In this document: piece by piece, positions 35,520-45,064 of the stretch
Layout of the letters: each line of letters opens with the position of its first letter
Position numbering within the stretch: the stretch's first letter is position 1
DNA from: JBCBCP01 sp039817385
Lineage (GTDB): Bacteria > Pseudomonadota > Alphaproteobacteria > Rhodobacterales > Rhodobacteraceae
Reading direction: 5' to 3'
Length of the DNA stretch: 64,000 nucleotides
NCBI GenBank assembly: GCA_039817385.1
Contig: JBCBVY010000003.1
Location: 310,001-374,000, forward strand
Notes under the pieces: model-generated
What the model was told of the DNA's origin: nothing
Seen by the model: the letters and a program-made list of their open reading frames with translations, nothing else
The model's database searches: none
Translations under genes and position numbers: made by a program

Positions 35520-36679
35520 GCCGGGACAGCGATGGGCAGGTCCATCATCATGGTGGCCATCTCGTCGAGGTCGGCATCCGTCACCGGGCACGCGGCGTTT
35601 TGGGACATGCCGTGGTTGGCCGGGTTCTTCATCAGCGCGGCGAGGGCCGGGGCCGTGACGCCGTCGCAGACATCGGGCAGTTCCGCCGGGATCTGGCAGG
35701 CGCGCATCAAGTTCGAAAAGGCCGCGGGCAGCGCCTTTGGCTCCGCGGGCGCGCCAAGCGCCGCTGCCGCCAGCGCGTAGTTCTCCGCCCCCTCGGGGTG
35801 CTGGACCAGCCAAGGCAGGGTCACTTCGAGCGCGAGGCCAGTTGCCAGCCCGTGGTGGATGCGCGCAAGCGAGCCAAGCGAATGGCTGATGTTGTGGCCC
35901 ATATGCGTGTTGCAGTTGTGCAGGGCGAGGCCCGCAATGGTGCTGGCCCACAGCACCTGACCGCGCGCCTCCACGTCCCCCGGACCCGCTACCGCGCGCG
36001 GGAGACCGTCCGACAGCAGCCGCAGCGCCTCCAGCCCGAAATGCCGCCCGCCAGGGTTTGAAGACCGCGAGGTCGTTGCCTCCAGCGCGTGCGCCACTGC
36101 GTCGATCCCGGTCCAGGCGGTGATACGGGGCGGCAGGCTGACCGTAAGCTCTGGGTCCAGCACCGCATGGGCAAACATCAGCTCTTCGCCCCAGAACCAG
36201 TTCTTGGCCCCCTCCGCGTCCGAGACGATCGCGGTGCGCGTCACTTCCGAGCCGGTCCCGGCGGTGGTTGGGATCGCGATGGCGGGCAGGCGGATATCGG
36301 GGAAGGGCGCAGCACCAAGCGCAAAGTCCGACGCCGGACGGCCCGAGGGCGCGATGGCTGCCACCAGCTTGGCCGCGTCCATCGCCGCGCCGCCGCCAAG
36401 GCCAATCACCGCACCGGCCTCGCGCGCCATACCGCTCAGTGCATCGACCAGCGTTTCCTTCGGCTCACCCACAATCCGCGCCGCGGTGATGCAGCTGATG
36501 CCTGCGGCCTCTAGCCCGCGCGCCAGCCGCCCAACCACGCCAAGCTCATCAAGGATCGCATCAGCAACCAGCAGCACCGGACCGACGCCCCGTTCCGCAA
36601 CGATCTGCGGCACATCTGCAAGGCGGCCCGGGCCAAAGGAAAGCGGCGGCACGCGGCCCAAATCGAACGGCGTAATCAT
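35516..36679 (-). CDS. Iron-containing alcohol dehydrogenase (group III)
   Basis: A 387-residue Fe-ADH fold protein. The NAD(P) loop VIGLGGGAAMDAAK lies near residue 93, IAIPTTAGTGSEVTRTA near 138, and the metal-binding histidines are in GIDAVAHALEA and in the HNISHSLGSLARIHHG stretch. The family reduces aldehydes or oxidises alcohols with NAD(P). Start at MITPFDLG is family-consistent and lies 19 nt downstream of a GntR-type operator. Substrate unknown; no pathway partners are adjacent. Confidence 0.88.
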   Translation of the reverse strand: MITPFDLGRVPPLSFGPGRLADVPQIVAERGVGPVLLVADAILDELGVVGRLARGLEAAGISCITAARIVGEPKETLVDALSGMAREAGAVIGLGGGAAMDAAKLVAAIAPSGRPASDFALGAAPFPDIRLPAIAIPTTAGTGSEVTRTAIVSDAEGAKNWFWGEELMFAHAVLDPELTVSLPPRITAWTGIDAVAHALEATTSRSSNPGGRHFGLEALRLLSDGLPRAVAGPGDVEARGQVLWASTIAGLALHNCNTHMGHNISHSLGSLARIHHGLATGLALEVTLPWLVQHPEGAENYALAAAALGAPAEPKALPAAFSNLMRACQIPAELPDVCDGVTAPALAALMKNPANHGMSQNAACPVTDADLDEMATMMMDLPIAVPA

Positions 36680-36698
36680 GACCAAGCGGCTCCGAAGC

Positions 36699-36713
36699 AA
36701 TTGTCCGACAATT
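36699..36713. promoter_or_regulatory. GntR/FadR-type operator upstream of the iron alcohol dehydrogenase
   Basis: AATTGTCCGACAATT, a perfect 7+1+7 palindrome. It matches the TTGTCNGACAA core known for FCD-type GntR regulators such as LldR-like proteins. Located just upstream of the start codon, where binding would block transcription. No GntR gene is present in the window. Confidence 0.65.
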
Positions 36714-36787
36714 AGCATTCGCTGCGAATCTCAATCCTGTCTAGCCATATTTTGCTGACTTTAGGTCAATCCTGTAGTGCGATCAGA

Positions 36788-37237
36788 TCAGGGCTGTTGG
36801 CCGACAAGCGCGCCCCGCAACCCTTCCGGGAACAGCGGTGGTGCGCCCGGGGCAAACGGGTCAAACCAGCGCGCGATATGCTGTGTTCCGTTGTCCTCGG
36901 CAAAGCGCAGGACGTCCGCCTCTGGCGGCTCCGCAAATTCAACAGGGGCGGCGAAGACCACCTCGTGCCCCTGCGCGCCTTCATGCACATAGATGTTCTC
37001 CAGCACGATGGGCGGACCGGTCACGACAATCGCCGCGCCCAGCTCTTCGCGGAATTCGCGCACCAGCGCATCGGCCCAGCGTTCGCCAAATTCAACCCCG
37101 CCGCCCAGCGGGCGCATGCCCTTTACCCGGCCCGCATCATCAAGAACTTCCGCCCCGAGAAGGCCCGCGCCGCGCCAGTGCAGACCGATGGCGAGAGTGC
37201 GGATGTGCGGGACGGGGCGCCAGACCGGGCCCGTCAC
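36788..37237 (-). CDS. Nudix hydrolase
   Basis: A 149-residue protein with a complete Nudix box: GGVEFGE then REFREELGA at the right spacing, residues about 47-70. Nudix enzymes hydrolyse nucleoside diphosphates linked to another moiety, with Mg bound by the box glutamates. The start is GTG; no in-frame ATG precedes the box at a suitable place. It begins directly after the stop of the large channel gene, so it is probably co-transcribed. Substrate cannot be predicted. Confidence 0.85.
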   Translation of the reverse strand: MTGPVWRPVPHIRTLAIGLHWRGAGLLGAEVLDDAGRVKGMRPLGGGVEFGERWADALVREFREELGAAIVVTGPPIVLENIYVHEGAQGHEVVFAAPVEFAEPPEADVLRFAEDNGTQHIARWFDPFAPGAPPLFPEGLRGALVGQQP

Positions 37238-39592
37238 CTATCGGTCATCGCCGCCATCACCCACGCCCCCTTCGATAAGATCGTCATCAATCCCGGCCTG
37301 GGCGGCGGCGATGGCGGCCTGCTTTTTCGCCTCGGGCATGTCCTTGTTTTCGTCCGCGATGCGGACCGTCACCTCGCGGTGCGCGAACTTAATGCCTTCG
37401 CGTTCGAACAAGGCCCGGATTTCCTGGTAGACCTTCTTGCGGATGATCCACTGGTCCCCCGGTTTGGTCATGAACTTCACGCGGATGATCATCGCGCTGT
37501 CCTGCATTTCGATCACGCCCTGGGATTTCAAGGGCTGGATGAAGTCCTGCCCGATCTCGGGGTCTTCCAGCATCTCCTGGCCCAGCTTTTTGATCAACTT
37601 GCGGACCTTGTCGACATCGGTGTCGTAGGTCACCCGCAGGGGCAGCTTCATGACCACCCAGTCGCGGGAATAGTTTGTCAGCACCTGAATCTCGCCAAAG
37701 GGAATGGTATGGATCGGGCCGAGGTGGTGGCGCAGTTGGAAGGAGCGGACGGAGATTTTCTCGACCGTGCCTTTGACACCGCCCGTGTCGATATACTCGC
37801 CCTTGCGGAAGGCATCATCAAAGAGGAAGAACGCACCCGAGAAGATGTCGCGCACGAGGGCCTGGCTGCCAAAGCCGACCGCCACGCCGACGATGCCCGC
37901 ACCCGCAAACAGCGGCGAGACATTCACGCCCAGCTCCAGCAGGATGATCAGGATCACCGTCACCACGATCACGATCAACACAAAGGCCCGGAACAGCGGC
38001 AGGAGCGTGGCTAGGCGGCTGGCGGAAGACGCACCGCCCTCGTCGCCCGGTTCCACGTCGCCCGCATCGCCGACCTCTTCGGCGATCTTGCCATCGATCC
38101 AGATGCGGAAGGCGTGGTAGGCGATCCAGCCGATAAAGGCGATGGCGGCAAGGTCAATCGCCCGGGTGCCCCACCAGTCGCCGGCCATCATGTCGGAGGC
38201 GCCGCCCCAGATAGCGATCAGCGCATAGGCCCCCGCGATGAAGGCAAGGATGCCCGAGACGCGGCGCGCGAGCCCTTCGTAGGTGTCCATCGCGGGCGGC
38301 ACGTGCAACGGCTCAGCGGCGTCATGCAGCGCGCCCTGCGGGTCTGCTTCGCTATCTTCGGCACCTTCCGTGTCTGCGGCGGCATTCAATTCGGCGATGC
38401 GTCGGGCGCGCTCGAAATAGCTTTCCAGCCCGTAATTGATCAGCCCGTACACCACGACCATCGACAGCAGCACCGCGTAAAGCCCCGCGATCAAAGGGAT
38501 CGACAGCGGCTGCTCAAGCAGCAGGTCCGCGGCAAGGTTGCCCCAGCCGAAGATCATATAAACGATCACCGCCGGCGCCCAAAGGCGCGCCACCAGACGC
38601 ACGGCGAGCGGCACGTCGCCCGCCTTGCGGCCATTGCGGATCGCGCCGGAAATCGCGCGGCGGTTGGCGAGCACCAGCACGATGTTCAAAAGCGCCGCAA
38701 GCAAGGACAAAATGGCGTAGATCACGGCATAGGCGTTGTAGATCAGGCCAAAATCGCTGAGCCACGTCGCGAAGACATCCACAAGGATGCCAAACATCGT
38801 CACAAAGAAGAGCCAAAGGTAAAGCTTGCGCGCGTCGGCGTCTGTGAAGGCGGGAATGCGGTATTGCGCGAGGTAGGGCGACAGGATCATGCGCCACAGA
38901 TCCCCCACGAAGAACGCCGCGAAATAGGCCGTGTAGACGGCGAGGATCGTTGTTTGCACCGTTTCGTCCTGCGTGGTCTCAAACAGGATAAAGACAATCA
39001 GCACCGAGACGATCATCGCCACGATCGTGCCAAGCACGCCCATCACAAAACGGTAAAGCAGGAAGGGCATCTTTTCGCGGTAGCCATCGGGCGCTTCCCG
39101 GATGCGGCTGACCACCATATTACGGACCATGTAGGGGCCGTAGACAAAGCGTGTGAAGAGCGTGCCGAGGAACAGCACAAAGACGGCCCGCAGCACCGCC
39201 TCTACATAGGTCATGATGCGCCCGTCCGGGCTGGTACTGCGCAGAACGAAGGCCAGTTGCTCTATTGATCCAGGCAAGGCGTCGAGCCGTTCGCCCAAGG
39301 TTTGGCTCAGGGCGTCGCGCTGGCGCTGGACCTCCATCAGGGTGGACATGGACCCGTCCGGCGCGGCCTCCGGTTCCGGCTCCGCTGGCGCGCCGTCGTT
39401 CAGTACACGCCCTTCGGTATCGACGATGATGACCCCGACGCCCGCCTCGCGCGCACGGCGCAGGGCCTCATCAAGGCCGCTTTCCGCCTCCGGCTCCACC
39501 GCGGCGGTGCTGCCAAGCCCGGGCATCAGCTGCGCCGCGGCGGGCGGGGTGAGGAAGAGGGCGAGAACAAGAGCCAGAAGCGCGCGCAGCAT
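37238..39592 (-). CDS. Large MscS-family mechanosensitive channel
   Basis: A 784-residue membrane protein. A signal peptide (MLRALLALVLALFLTPPAAAQ) and a periplasmic region precede about ten transmembrane helices; the pore helix reads LFAGAGIVGVAVGFGSQALV and the MscS beta domain starts at DTGGVKGTVEKISVRS. The C-terminal alpha/beta domain ends in a charged tail with DDDLIEGGVGDGGDDR. It is of the YbdG/MscK-like multi-helix class. It probably protects against hypo-osmotic shock. Start at MLRALL gives a clean signal peptide, with AGGCTGCC upstream. Confidence 0.9.
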   Translation of the reverse strand: MLRALLALVLALFLTPPAAAQLMPGLGSTAAVEPEAESGLDEALRRAREAGVGVIIVDTEGRVLNDGAPAEPEPEAAPDGSMSTLMEVQRQRDALSQTLGERLDALPGSIEQLAFVLRSTSPDGRIMTYVEAVLRAVFVLFLGTLFTRFVYGPYMVRNMVVSRIREAPDGYREKMPFLLYRFVMGVLGTIVAMIVSVLIVFILFETTQDETVQTTILAVYTAYFAAFFVGDLWRMILSPYLAQYRIPAFTDADARKLYLWLFFVTMFGILVDVFATWLSDFGLIYNAYAVIYAILSLLAALLNIVLVLANRRAISGAIRNGRKAGDVPLAVRLVARLWAPAVIVYMIFGWGNLAADLLLEQPLSIPLIAGLYAVLLSMVVVYGLINYGLESYFERARRIAELNAAADTEGAEDSEADPQGALHDAAEPLHVPPAMDTYEGLARRVSGILAFIAGAYALIAIWGGASDMMAGDWWGTRAIDLAAIAFIGWIAYHAFRIWIDGKIAEEVGDAGDVEPGDEGGASSASRLATLLPLFRAFVLIVIVVTVILIILLELGVNVSPLFAGAGIVGVAVGFGSQALVRDIFSGAFFLFDDAFRKGEYIDTGGVKGTVEKISVRSFQLRHHLGPIHTIPFGEIQVLTNYSRDWVVMKLPLRVTYDTDVDKVRKLIKKLGQEMLEDPEIGQDFIQPLKSQGVIEMQDSAMIIRVKFMTKPGDQWIIRKKVYQEIRALFEREGIKFAHREVTVRIADENKDMPEAKKQAAIAAAQAGIDDDLIEGGVGDGGDDR

Positions 39593-39737
39593 CGGGCAGC
39601 CTTTCGGAAAAAGATGTCCCGGAAACGCTACTGGCTGCGCTGCGCCTGCGCAACGGCGCGCGCACAGGCCGCGCGCCCCTTTGCGTGCGCGGCTGCGATG
39701 TGCGAAGGGGGCTTTGAGGTTGGCGCGCGGGGGCGGC

Positions 39738-41009
39738 ATGGCAAGACATATCGGGCGAATCGCCGTTCTCGGGCTGGGTTACGTGGGCCTGCCCCTGTGC
39801 CTCGGCCTTGCGCGGGCGGGGTTTGACGTGCTGGGCCTCGATGTGGATCAGGGCCTCGTAGACGCGCTGCGCGGGGGCACAGACCCCAACGGCGAGGTCT
39901 CGGACGCCTCTGTTCAAAGCACCACGGCCCGGTTCAGCGCCGACCCGGCAGCTTTGGACGGCGCTGAGGTGTTTATTATCTCCGTCCCGACGCCCATCAC
40001 CGACGCGAAGGCACCCGACCTTGGTCCGGTGCGCGCGGCCTGCGCGACAATCGCACCGCATCTGCGCCCGGGCGGCGTGGTGATCCTGGAATCCACCGTC
40101 TACCCCGGCGTGACCGAAGAGGTCTGCCGCCCCGCGCTTGCGGCGGGTAGCGGGCTGATGGCGGGCACCGACTTCACGATGGGCTACAGCCCCGAGCGGG
40201 TGAACCCCGGCGATGCGGAACACACGATGGAAAACGTCGTTAAGGTCATCGCGGCCGAAGACGACGCCACGCTTGCGCTGCTGGATTCGATTTATGGCCC
40301 CGTGGTCAAGGCGGGCCTGCACCGCGCGCCCTCCATCGCGACGGCTGAGGCCGCCAAGGTGATCGAAAATACCCAGCGTGACCTCAACATCGCGCTGGTG
40401 AACGAATTTGCCCTGATCTTCGACCGGCTGGGCATAGACACGCTCGACGTGCTGGAGGCGGCGGGGACAAAGTGGAACTTCCTGCCGTTCAAGCCCGGCC
40501 TTGTCGGCGGCCACTGCATCGGGGTTGATCCCTACTACCTCACCTACCGGGCCGAGCAGATGGGCTACCACCCCGAGGTGATCCTCGCGGGGCGGCGCAT
40601 CAATGACGGGATGGGCGCCCATGTGGCCCAGCGCCTGGTCAAGGAAATGCTGGCGCGCGGCACCGCGATTGCCGGGGCGCGGGTGCTGGTGATGGGTTTC
40701 ACCTTCAAGGAAAACTGCGCCGACACGCGCAACACCCGCGTGGCCGACATCGTGACGGAGCTGGAAAGCTTTTCCGTCCGCGTCGATGTGCAGGAGCCGT
40801 GGGTCGCTGCGGAGGTTATGCAAGCGCGGCACGGGATTGTGACCGTGGAGCCGGAGCAGGGCCGCTATGATGCCCTGATCGTGGCTGTCGGGCACCGCGA
40901 ATTTGTCGAAATGGGCGCCGAGGCGATCCGCGCCTTTGGCAAATCCGGCGCGGTGCTGTACGACATCAAGGGAATATTCGACAAAGCCGCCACAGACCTG
41001 CGTTTGTGA
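39738..41009 (+). CDS. UDP-N-acetyl-hexosamine 6-dehydrogenase (WbpA/TviB type)
   Basis: A 423-residue nucleotide-sugar dehydrogenase. The NAD fold begins IAVLGLGYVGLPLCLGLA, the active-site lysine is Lys207 (AEAAKVIENTQRD), and the catalytic cysteine is Cys260 (GLVGGHCIGVDPYYL). It oxidises a UDP-sugar at C6 twice to a uronate. The VGGHCIGVDPYYLT string favours the UDP-GlcNAc/GalNAc group over UDP-glucose dehydrogenase. First gene of a seven-gene glycan operon, and presumably supplies its activated uronic acid. Confidence 0.9.
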   Translation: MARHIGRIAVLGLGYVGLPLCLGLARAGFDVLGLDVDQGLVDALRGGTDPNGEVSDASVQSTTARFSADPAALDGAEVFIISVPTPITDAKAPDLGPVRAACATIAPHLRPGGVVILESTVYPGVTEEVCRPALAAGSGLMAGTDFTMGYSPERVNPGDAEHTMENVVKVIAAEDDATLALLDSIYGPVVKAGLHRAPSIATAEAAKVIENTQRDLNIALVNEFALIFDRLGIDTLDVLEAAGTKWNFLPFKPGLVGGHCIGVDPYYLTYRAEQMGYHPEVILAGRRINDGMGAHVAQRLVKEMLARGTAIAGARVLVMGFTFKENCADTRNTRVADIVTELESFSVRVDVQEPWVAAEVMQARHGIVTVEPEQGRYDALIVAVGHREFVEMGAEAIRAFGKSGAVLYDIKGIFDKAATDLRL

Positions 41010-41026
41010 CGGTGGGGGGCGCGACG

Positions 41027-42226
41027 ATGGCGCAGCATATGACGGGCAAGAAAGTTGTCCTTTACAGCCACGACACGTTCGGGCTGGGCCATCTGCGCCG
41101 GTCCAAGGCGCTGGCGGCGGCGCTGACGGAAAGCGGCGTTGCGGCCTCGGCGATTATCCTGACCGGATCGCCCGTGGCGGGGCGCTTTGCCTTTCCCGAA
41201 CGCGTGGACCATGTGCGCTTGCCGGGTGTTACGAAGCTGCCCGATGGCAGCTATGTCAGCCGCACGAAAGGCATGAGCATCGACGAGACGACCCGCCTGC
41301 GCGCCGGCCTGATCCGCGCGGCGGTGCAAGAATACGGCCCCGATATGCTGATCGTGGATAAGGAGCCGACCGGTTTCCGCGGCGAGCTTCTGCCCACGCT
41401 GGAGCATTTAAGCGCCGAGGGCCGCACCGACGTGGTGCTGGGCCTGCGCGACGTGCTGGACGAACCCGAAGTGCTGCGGGCCGAGTGGGACCGCAAGGGC
41501 GCGCTGGCCGCGACCGAAGCCTTTTATGACGAAATCTGGGTCTATGGCCCCCGCTCTGTCTACGACCCGGCGCAGGGGCTGGCCCTGTCGGAGGCCGCAC
41601 GCGGTCGGATGCACTGGACGGGCTATCTACGCCGCGCCGCGGCCGAGCCGCCAGAGGCGCCCGAGGCGCCCTACATCCTGATCACCCCCGGCGGCGGCGG
41701 CGATGGCGAGGCGATGGTGGACCTGGTCCTGTCGGCCTATGAACGTGACCCGGACCTCGGCCCGCAGGCCAAGCTGGTCTACGGCCCCTTCCTGTCTGGC
41801 GAGACGCGGGCGGAGTTCGAAGCGCGGGTGGAGGCGCTCAAGGGGCGCGTGACGGCGGTGGGCTTTGATTCCAAGATGGAGGCACTTTTTGCCGGGGCCG
41901 AAGGCGTTGTCTGCATGGGCGGCTACAACACGTTTTGCGAAGTGTTGTCCTTTGACCAGCGCGCCGTGATCGTGCCCCGGACAAAACCGCGGCTGGAACA
42001 ATGGATCCGCGCCAGCCGCGCCGAAGCGCTGGGCCTCGTGCGGATGCTGGACGAGGCGCGCGATGGGCTGACCCCCGAGGCGATGATCGCCGCCATTCGC
42101 GCGCTGCCCGCCCAGCGCCGCCCGTCCGATGCCGGGGCGAACGGGCTGCTGGACGGGCTCGACGTGGTGATCGCGCGGGCGCGGGCCTTGATGGCGCAGC
42201 GCGGCCGGAGGCTGGCAGCCGAATGA
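41027..42226 (+). CDS. Glycosyltransferase of MurG-like GT-B fold (first paralogue)
   Basis: A 399-residue protein starting near MTGKKVVLYSHDTFGLGHLRR, a GT-B N-terminal loop, and ending in a MurG/GT28-type donor site: ILITPGGGGDGEAM, GFDSKMEALFAGAEGVVCMGGYNTFCEVLSF. It is related to the second paralogue later in the operon. It probably transfers a sugar to a lipid or glycan acceptor at the inner membrane. The start ATG was chosen for the GGGGGG at eight nt upstream; a GTG overlapping the upstream stop as GTGA would add seven residues. Confidence 0.82.
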   Translation: MAQHMTGKKVVLYSHDTFGLGHLRRSKALAAALTESGVAASAIILTGSPVAGRFAFPERVDHVRLPGVTKLPDGSYVSRTKGMSIDETTRLRAGLIRAAVQEYGPDMLIVDKEPTGFRGELLPTLEHLSAEGRTDVVLGLRDVLDEPEVLRAEWDRKGALAATEAFYDEIWVYGPRSVYDPAQGLALSEAARGRMHWTGYLRRAAAEPPEAPEAPYILITPGGGGDGEAMVDLVLSAYERDPDLGPQAKLVYGPFLSGETRAEFEARVEALKGRVTAVGFDSKMEALFAGAEGVVCMGGYNTFCEVLSFDQRAVIVPRTKPRLEQWIRASRAEALGLVRMLDEARDGLTPEAMIAAIRALPAQRRPSDAGANGLLDGLDVVIARARALMAQRGRRLAAE

Positions 42227-43446
42227 CCCAGCTGAAATCGCTGGCTGTGCTGGTGAAGGGCTGGCCACGCCTGTCGGAAACGTTCATCGCGCAAGAGCTT
42301 GTCGCGCTGGAACGGGCGGGCCTGCCGCTCGCGCTCTGGTCCCTGCGCCATCCCACGGACAAGAAGACCCATCCGCTGCACGATCAGCTGCGGGCACAGG
42401 TGCACTATCTGCCCGAATACCTGCATCAGGAGCCGCTGCGCGTGCTGCGCGGTATGCGCGCGGCGATGCGCCGCCCAGGCTGGCACGCGGCGATGGCGGC
42501 TTTTCGCGCTGATCTCGCGCGTGACCGCAGCCGCAACCGGGTCCGCCGGTTCGGGCAGGCCTGCGTGCTGGCGCGGGAGCTGCCGGAGGATTGCCCGGGC
42601 CTTTACGCCCATTTCATGCACACGCCGTCCTCCGTCGCGCGCTACGCGGCGATCCTGCGCGGGCTGCCCTGGGCCTTTTCCGCCCATGCAAAGGATATCT
42701 GGACCTCCCCCGACTGGGACTTGCAAGACAAGCTGGACCCGGACGCGCATGGCGCCACCTTTGGAGCGACCTGCACCGCCTTTGGGGCGGAGCACCTGAA
42801 CGGGATGTCGCGCGGCACGGGCGTGCAGCTGATCTATCACGGGCTGGACCTGACCCGTTTCCCGGACCCGCCAGAGCGGGTGGAGACGGCGCGGTTCGAG
42901 ATGCTGTCGGTCGGGCGGCTGGTGGAGAAGAAGGGCTTTGACCGGCTGATCGAAGCGCTCGCGCTGCTGCCGGACGGGCTGGACTGGCACTGGACCCATA
43001 TCGGTGGCGGGGCCTTGGGGGATCGCCTCCGCGCGCGGGCGGACGAACTGGGCTTGTCCAGCCGGATCACATGGCGCGGGGCGTGCGACCAGCCGGAGGT
43101 GATCGCGGCCATGCGCGCCGCGTCGCTCTTTGTCCTGCCCAGCCGGGTGGCCGACGATGGCGACAGGGACGGTCTGCCCAACGTGCTGATGGAGGCGGCG
43201 AGCCAGCTTCTGCCAATCCTGTCCACCCCCGTCTCCGCGATCCCCGAATTTATCGAAAACGGCGTGCATGGCGTCCTGTCCGAGGATACGCCCGAGGCTT
43301 TGGCCATCTCCATGCAGTCGCTGGCCGACGACCCCGCGCGGCGCTGCGCAATGGCTAAAGCCGCGCGGGAACGGCTGGTTTCTGACTTCGCGATGCAGCC
43401 GGGGATCGACGCGCTCGCGGTCCGTCTACGCGGAATGCTGGCATGA
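42223..43446 (+). CDS. Glycosyltransferase family 4 protein
   Basis: A 407-residue GT-B enzyme. The N-terminal half has SLAVLVKGWPRLSETFIAQE and the donor half contains VGRLVEKKGFDRLIEAL and the EX7E-like region LVADDGDRDGLPNVLMEAASQ. The WPRLSETFI start is shared with capsule/exopolysaccharide transferases that act on lipid-linked glycans. ATGA overlap with the preceding gene. Donor and acceptor are unknown. Confidence 0.87.
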   Translation: MTQLKSLAVLVKGWPRLSETFIAQELVALERAGLPLALWSLRHPTDKKTHPLHDQLRAQVHYLPEYLHQEPLRVLRGMRAAMRRPGWHAAMAAFRADLARDRSRNRVRRFGQACVLARELPEDCPGLYAHFMHTPSSVARYAAILRGLPWAFSAHAKDIWTSPDWDLQDKLDPDAHGATFGATCTAFGAEHLNGMSRGTGVQLIYHGLDLTRFPDPPERVETARFEMLSVGRLVEKKGFDRLIEALALLPDGLDWHWTHIGGGALGDRLRARADELGLSSRITWRGACDQPEVIAAMRAASLFVLPSRVADDGDRDGLPNVLMEAASQLLPILSTPVSAIPEFIENGVHGVLSEDTPEALAISMQSLADDPARRCAMAKAARERLVSDFAMQPGIDALAVRLRGMLA

Positions 43447-44495
43447 TCGCCTTCTACGCGCCGCTGAAATCCCCCAACCATCCCACGCCCTCTGGCGACC
43501 GGACGATGGCCCGGGCGCTGATGAACGCGCTGGAGGGCGCCGTGCTGGTGTCCGAGTTGCGTATTTACGACAAGGACGGCGACGCGGCGCAGCAAGAGGC
43601 GCTGATGCAGGAAGCCGAGGCCGAGGTGCAGCGCCTTCTAGCCCATGCAAACGCGGGACAGTGGCGCGCCTGGCTGACCTATCACAACTATTACAAGGCG
43701 CCGGACCTGATTGGCCCCGCTGTCTGCGCCGCGCTTGGTATTCCCTACCTCGCGGTCGAAAGCACCCGCGCGCGCAAACGCCTGACCGGCCCGTGGGCGC
43801 GCTTTGCCGCGGCGGCAGAGGCGGCGAGCGATGCGGCCGCGGCGGTGTTCTACCTGACCGCGCGGGATGCCGAAGCGCTGCGGGCCTATGCGCCGGAAGG
43901 TCAAAAGATCGTGCATCTGCGTCCCTTTCTTGACCGCGATGTGCTGCCCATGACCCGGGACGGGGACGGCGGTATCTTGTCGGTTGGCATGATGCGCCGG
44001 GGCGACAAGCTGGACAGCTACACGCTGATCGCGCAAACGCTGGGCCACCTGACCGCGCCGGATTGGCGCCTGAACGTCGTGGGCGATGGGCCAGCGCGGG
44101 CCGAGGTCGCGGCGCTGCTGGCACCCTTTGGCGCACAGGTCCATTTTGCGGGCCGCCTCGATGCGGACGCCCTGCAGACGGCCTATGCGAATGCCGCCGT
44201 GCTGCTCTGGCCCGGGGTTAATGAGGCGTTTGGGCTCAGCTACCTCGAAGCGCAGGCCTGCGGCGTGCCGGTCGTGGCCCAGGACAGGCCCGGGGTGCGC
44301 GATGTTGTGCACGCGCCGCTGGCCCCAGTCCAAGATGGCCCGCAGGCGCTGGCGGCGATGATTGATCGCTTGCTTGCCGATGAAGACCTGCGCCTGCGGC
44401 GGGGCCGCGCGGCGCGGCAGCGCGTTGCGGCATATCACTTGCGCGGCGCAGCCGCGGCGTGTCTGGCCCGGACCATCGCAGAGGTCACCGCGTGA
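43443..44495 (+). CDS. Glycosyltransferase family 4 protein (second)
   Basis: A 350-residue GT-B protein beginning MIAFYAPLKSPNHPTPSGDR, the family loop PTPSGDRTMARALMNAL, with a donor site VGDGPARAEVAALLAPFG and NEAFGLSYLEAQACGVPVVA. The last motif is the EX7E of retaining transferases. ATGA overlap with the previous gene and GTGA overlap with the next. Likely adds one residue of the operon's glycan. Confidence 0.87.
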   Translation: MIAFYAPLKSPNHPTPSGDRTMARALMNALEGAVLVSELRIYDKDGDAAQQEALMQEAEAEVQRLLAHANAGQWRAWLTYHNYYKAPDLIGPAVCAALGIPYLAVESTRARKRLTGPWARFAAAAEAASDAAAAVFYLTARDAEALRAYAPEGQKIVHLRPFLDRDVLPMTRDGDGGILSVGMMRRGDKLDSYTLIAQTLGHLTAPDWRLNVVGDGPARAEVAALLAPFGAQVHFAGRLDADALQTAYANAAVLLWPGVNEAFGLSYLEAQACGVPVVAQDRPGVRDVVHAPLAPVQDGPQALAAMIDRLLADEDLRLRRGRAARQRVAAYHLRGAAAACLARTIAEVTA

Positions 44496-45064
44496 CCCGC
44501 CTCGCCCTGATCCGGCACGGCCACACCGCGTGGAACCGCGCCCACCGCATTCAGGGCCGTACGGACATCCCGCTCGATGCGGAGGCCGAGGCCACCCTGC
44601 GCGCCCTGCGCTTGCCCCCGCCCTGGGACGCCGCGCGCCTGGTGGCGAGCCCCCTGTCCCGTGCGATGCAGACGGGCAGGCTGCTGGGCGGTGCGCCAGT
44701 GCCCGAGCCCGCATTGATCGAGATGGACTGGGGCGATTGGGAGGGCCAGCGCGGCGCCGACCTGCGCGCAGATCCCACCAGCGGCTTTCGCGATATCGAG
44801 GCCTGGGGCTGGGACTACACCCCCCCGGGCGGCGAAAGCCCCGCCGCCCTGCGCGCGCGGCTGCTGCCCTGGGCACATGGGCTGAGCGAAGACACCGTCG
44901 CAATCTGCCACATTGGCGTGATGCGCGTACTCATGGCCCTCGCCACGGGCTGGAACTTCGACGGCCCCGCCCCCTTCGCGATCAAACGCGCGCGGCTTTA
45001 CGTGATCGAGCTGGGCGATGTCTGGCGCGCATGGCCGGAGCCCGTCCGGCTGGAGGCGCGCTGA
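44492..45064 (+). CDS. Histidine phosphatase family protein
   Basis: A 190-residue protein with the RHG motif RLALIRHGHTAWNR (phospho-accepting His) and the second His in VAICHIGVMRVLM. This superfamily dephosphorylates small metabolites or sugar phosphates. Inside a glycan operon it may act on a sugar phosphate or lipid-phosphate intermediate, which is inference. The start is a GTG overlapping the upstream stop (GTGA); residues upstream do not fit the family. Confidence 0.85.
   Translation: MTRLALIRHGHTAWNRAHRIQGRTDIPLDAEAEATLRALRLPPPWDAARLVASPLSRAMQTGRLLGGAPVPEPALIEMDWGDWEGQRGADLRADPTSGFRDIEAWGWDYTPPGGESPAALRARLLPWAHGLSEDTVAICHIGVMRVLMALATGWNFDGPAPFAIKRARLYVIELGDVWRAWPEPVRLEAR

Noticed and set aside
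44362..45063. Long N-terminal extension of the second MurG-like transferase
   Set aside because: It overlaps the histidine phosphatase and GT4 genes in another frame; the TGATG start at 45064 gives the correct N-terminus.
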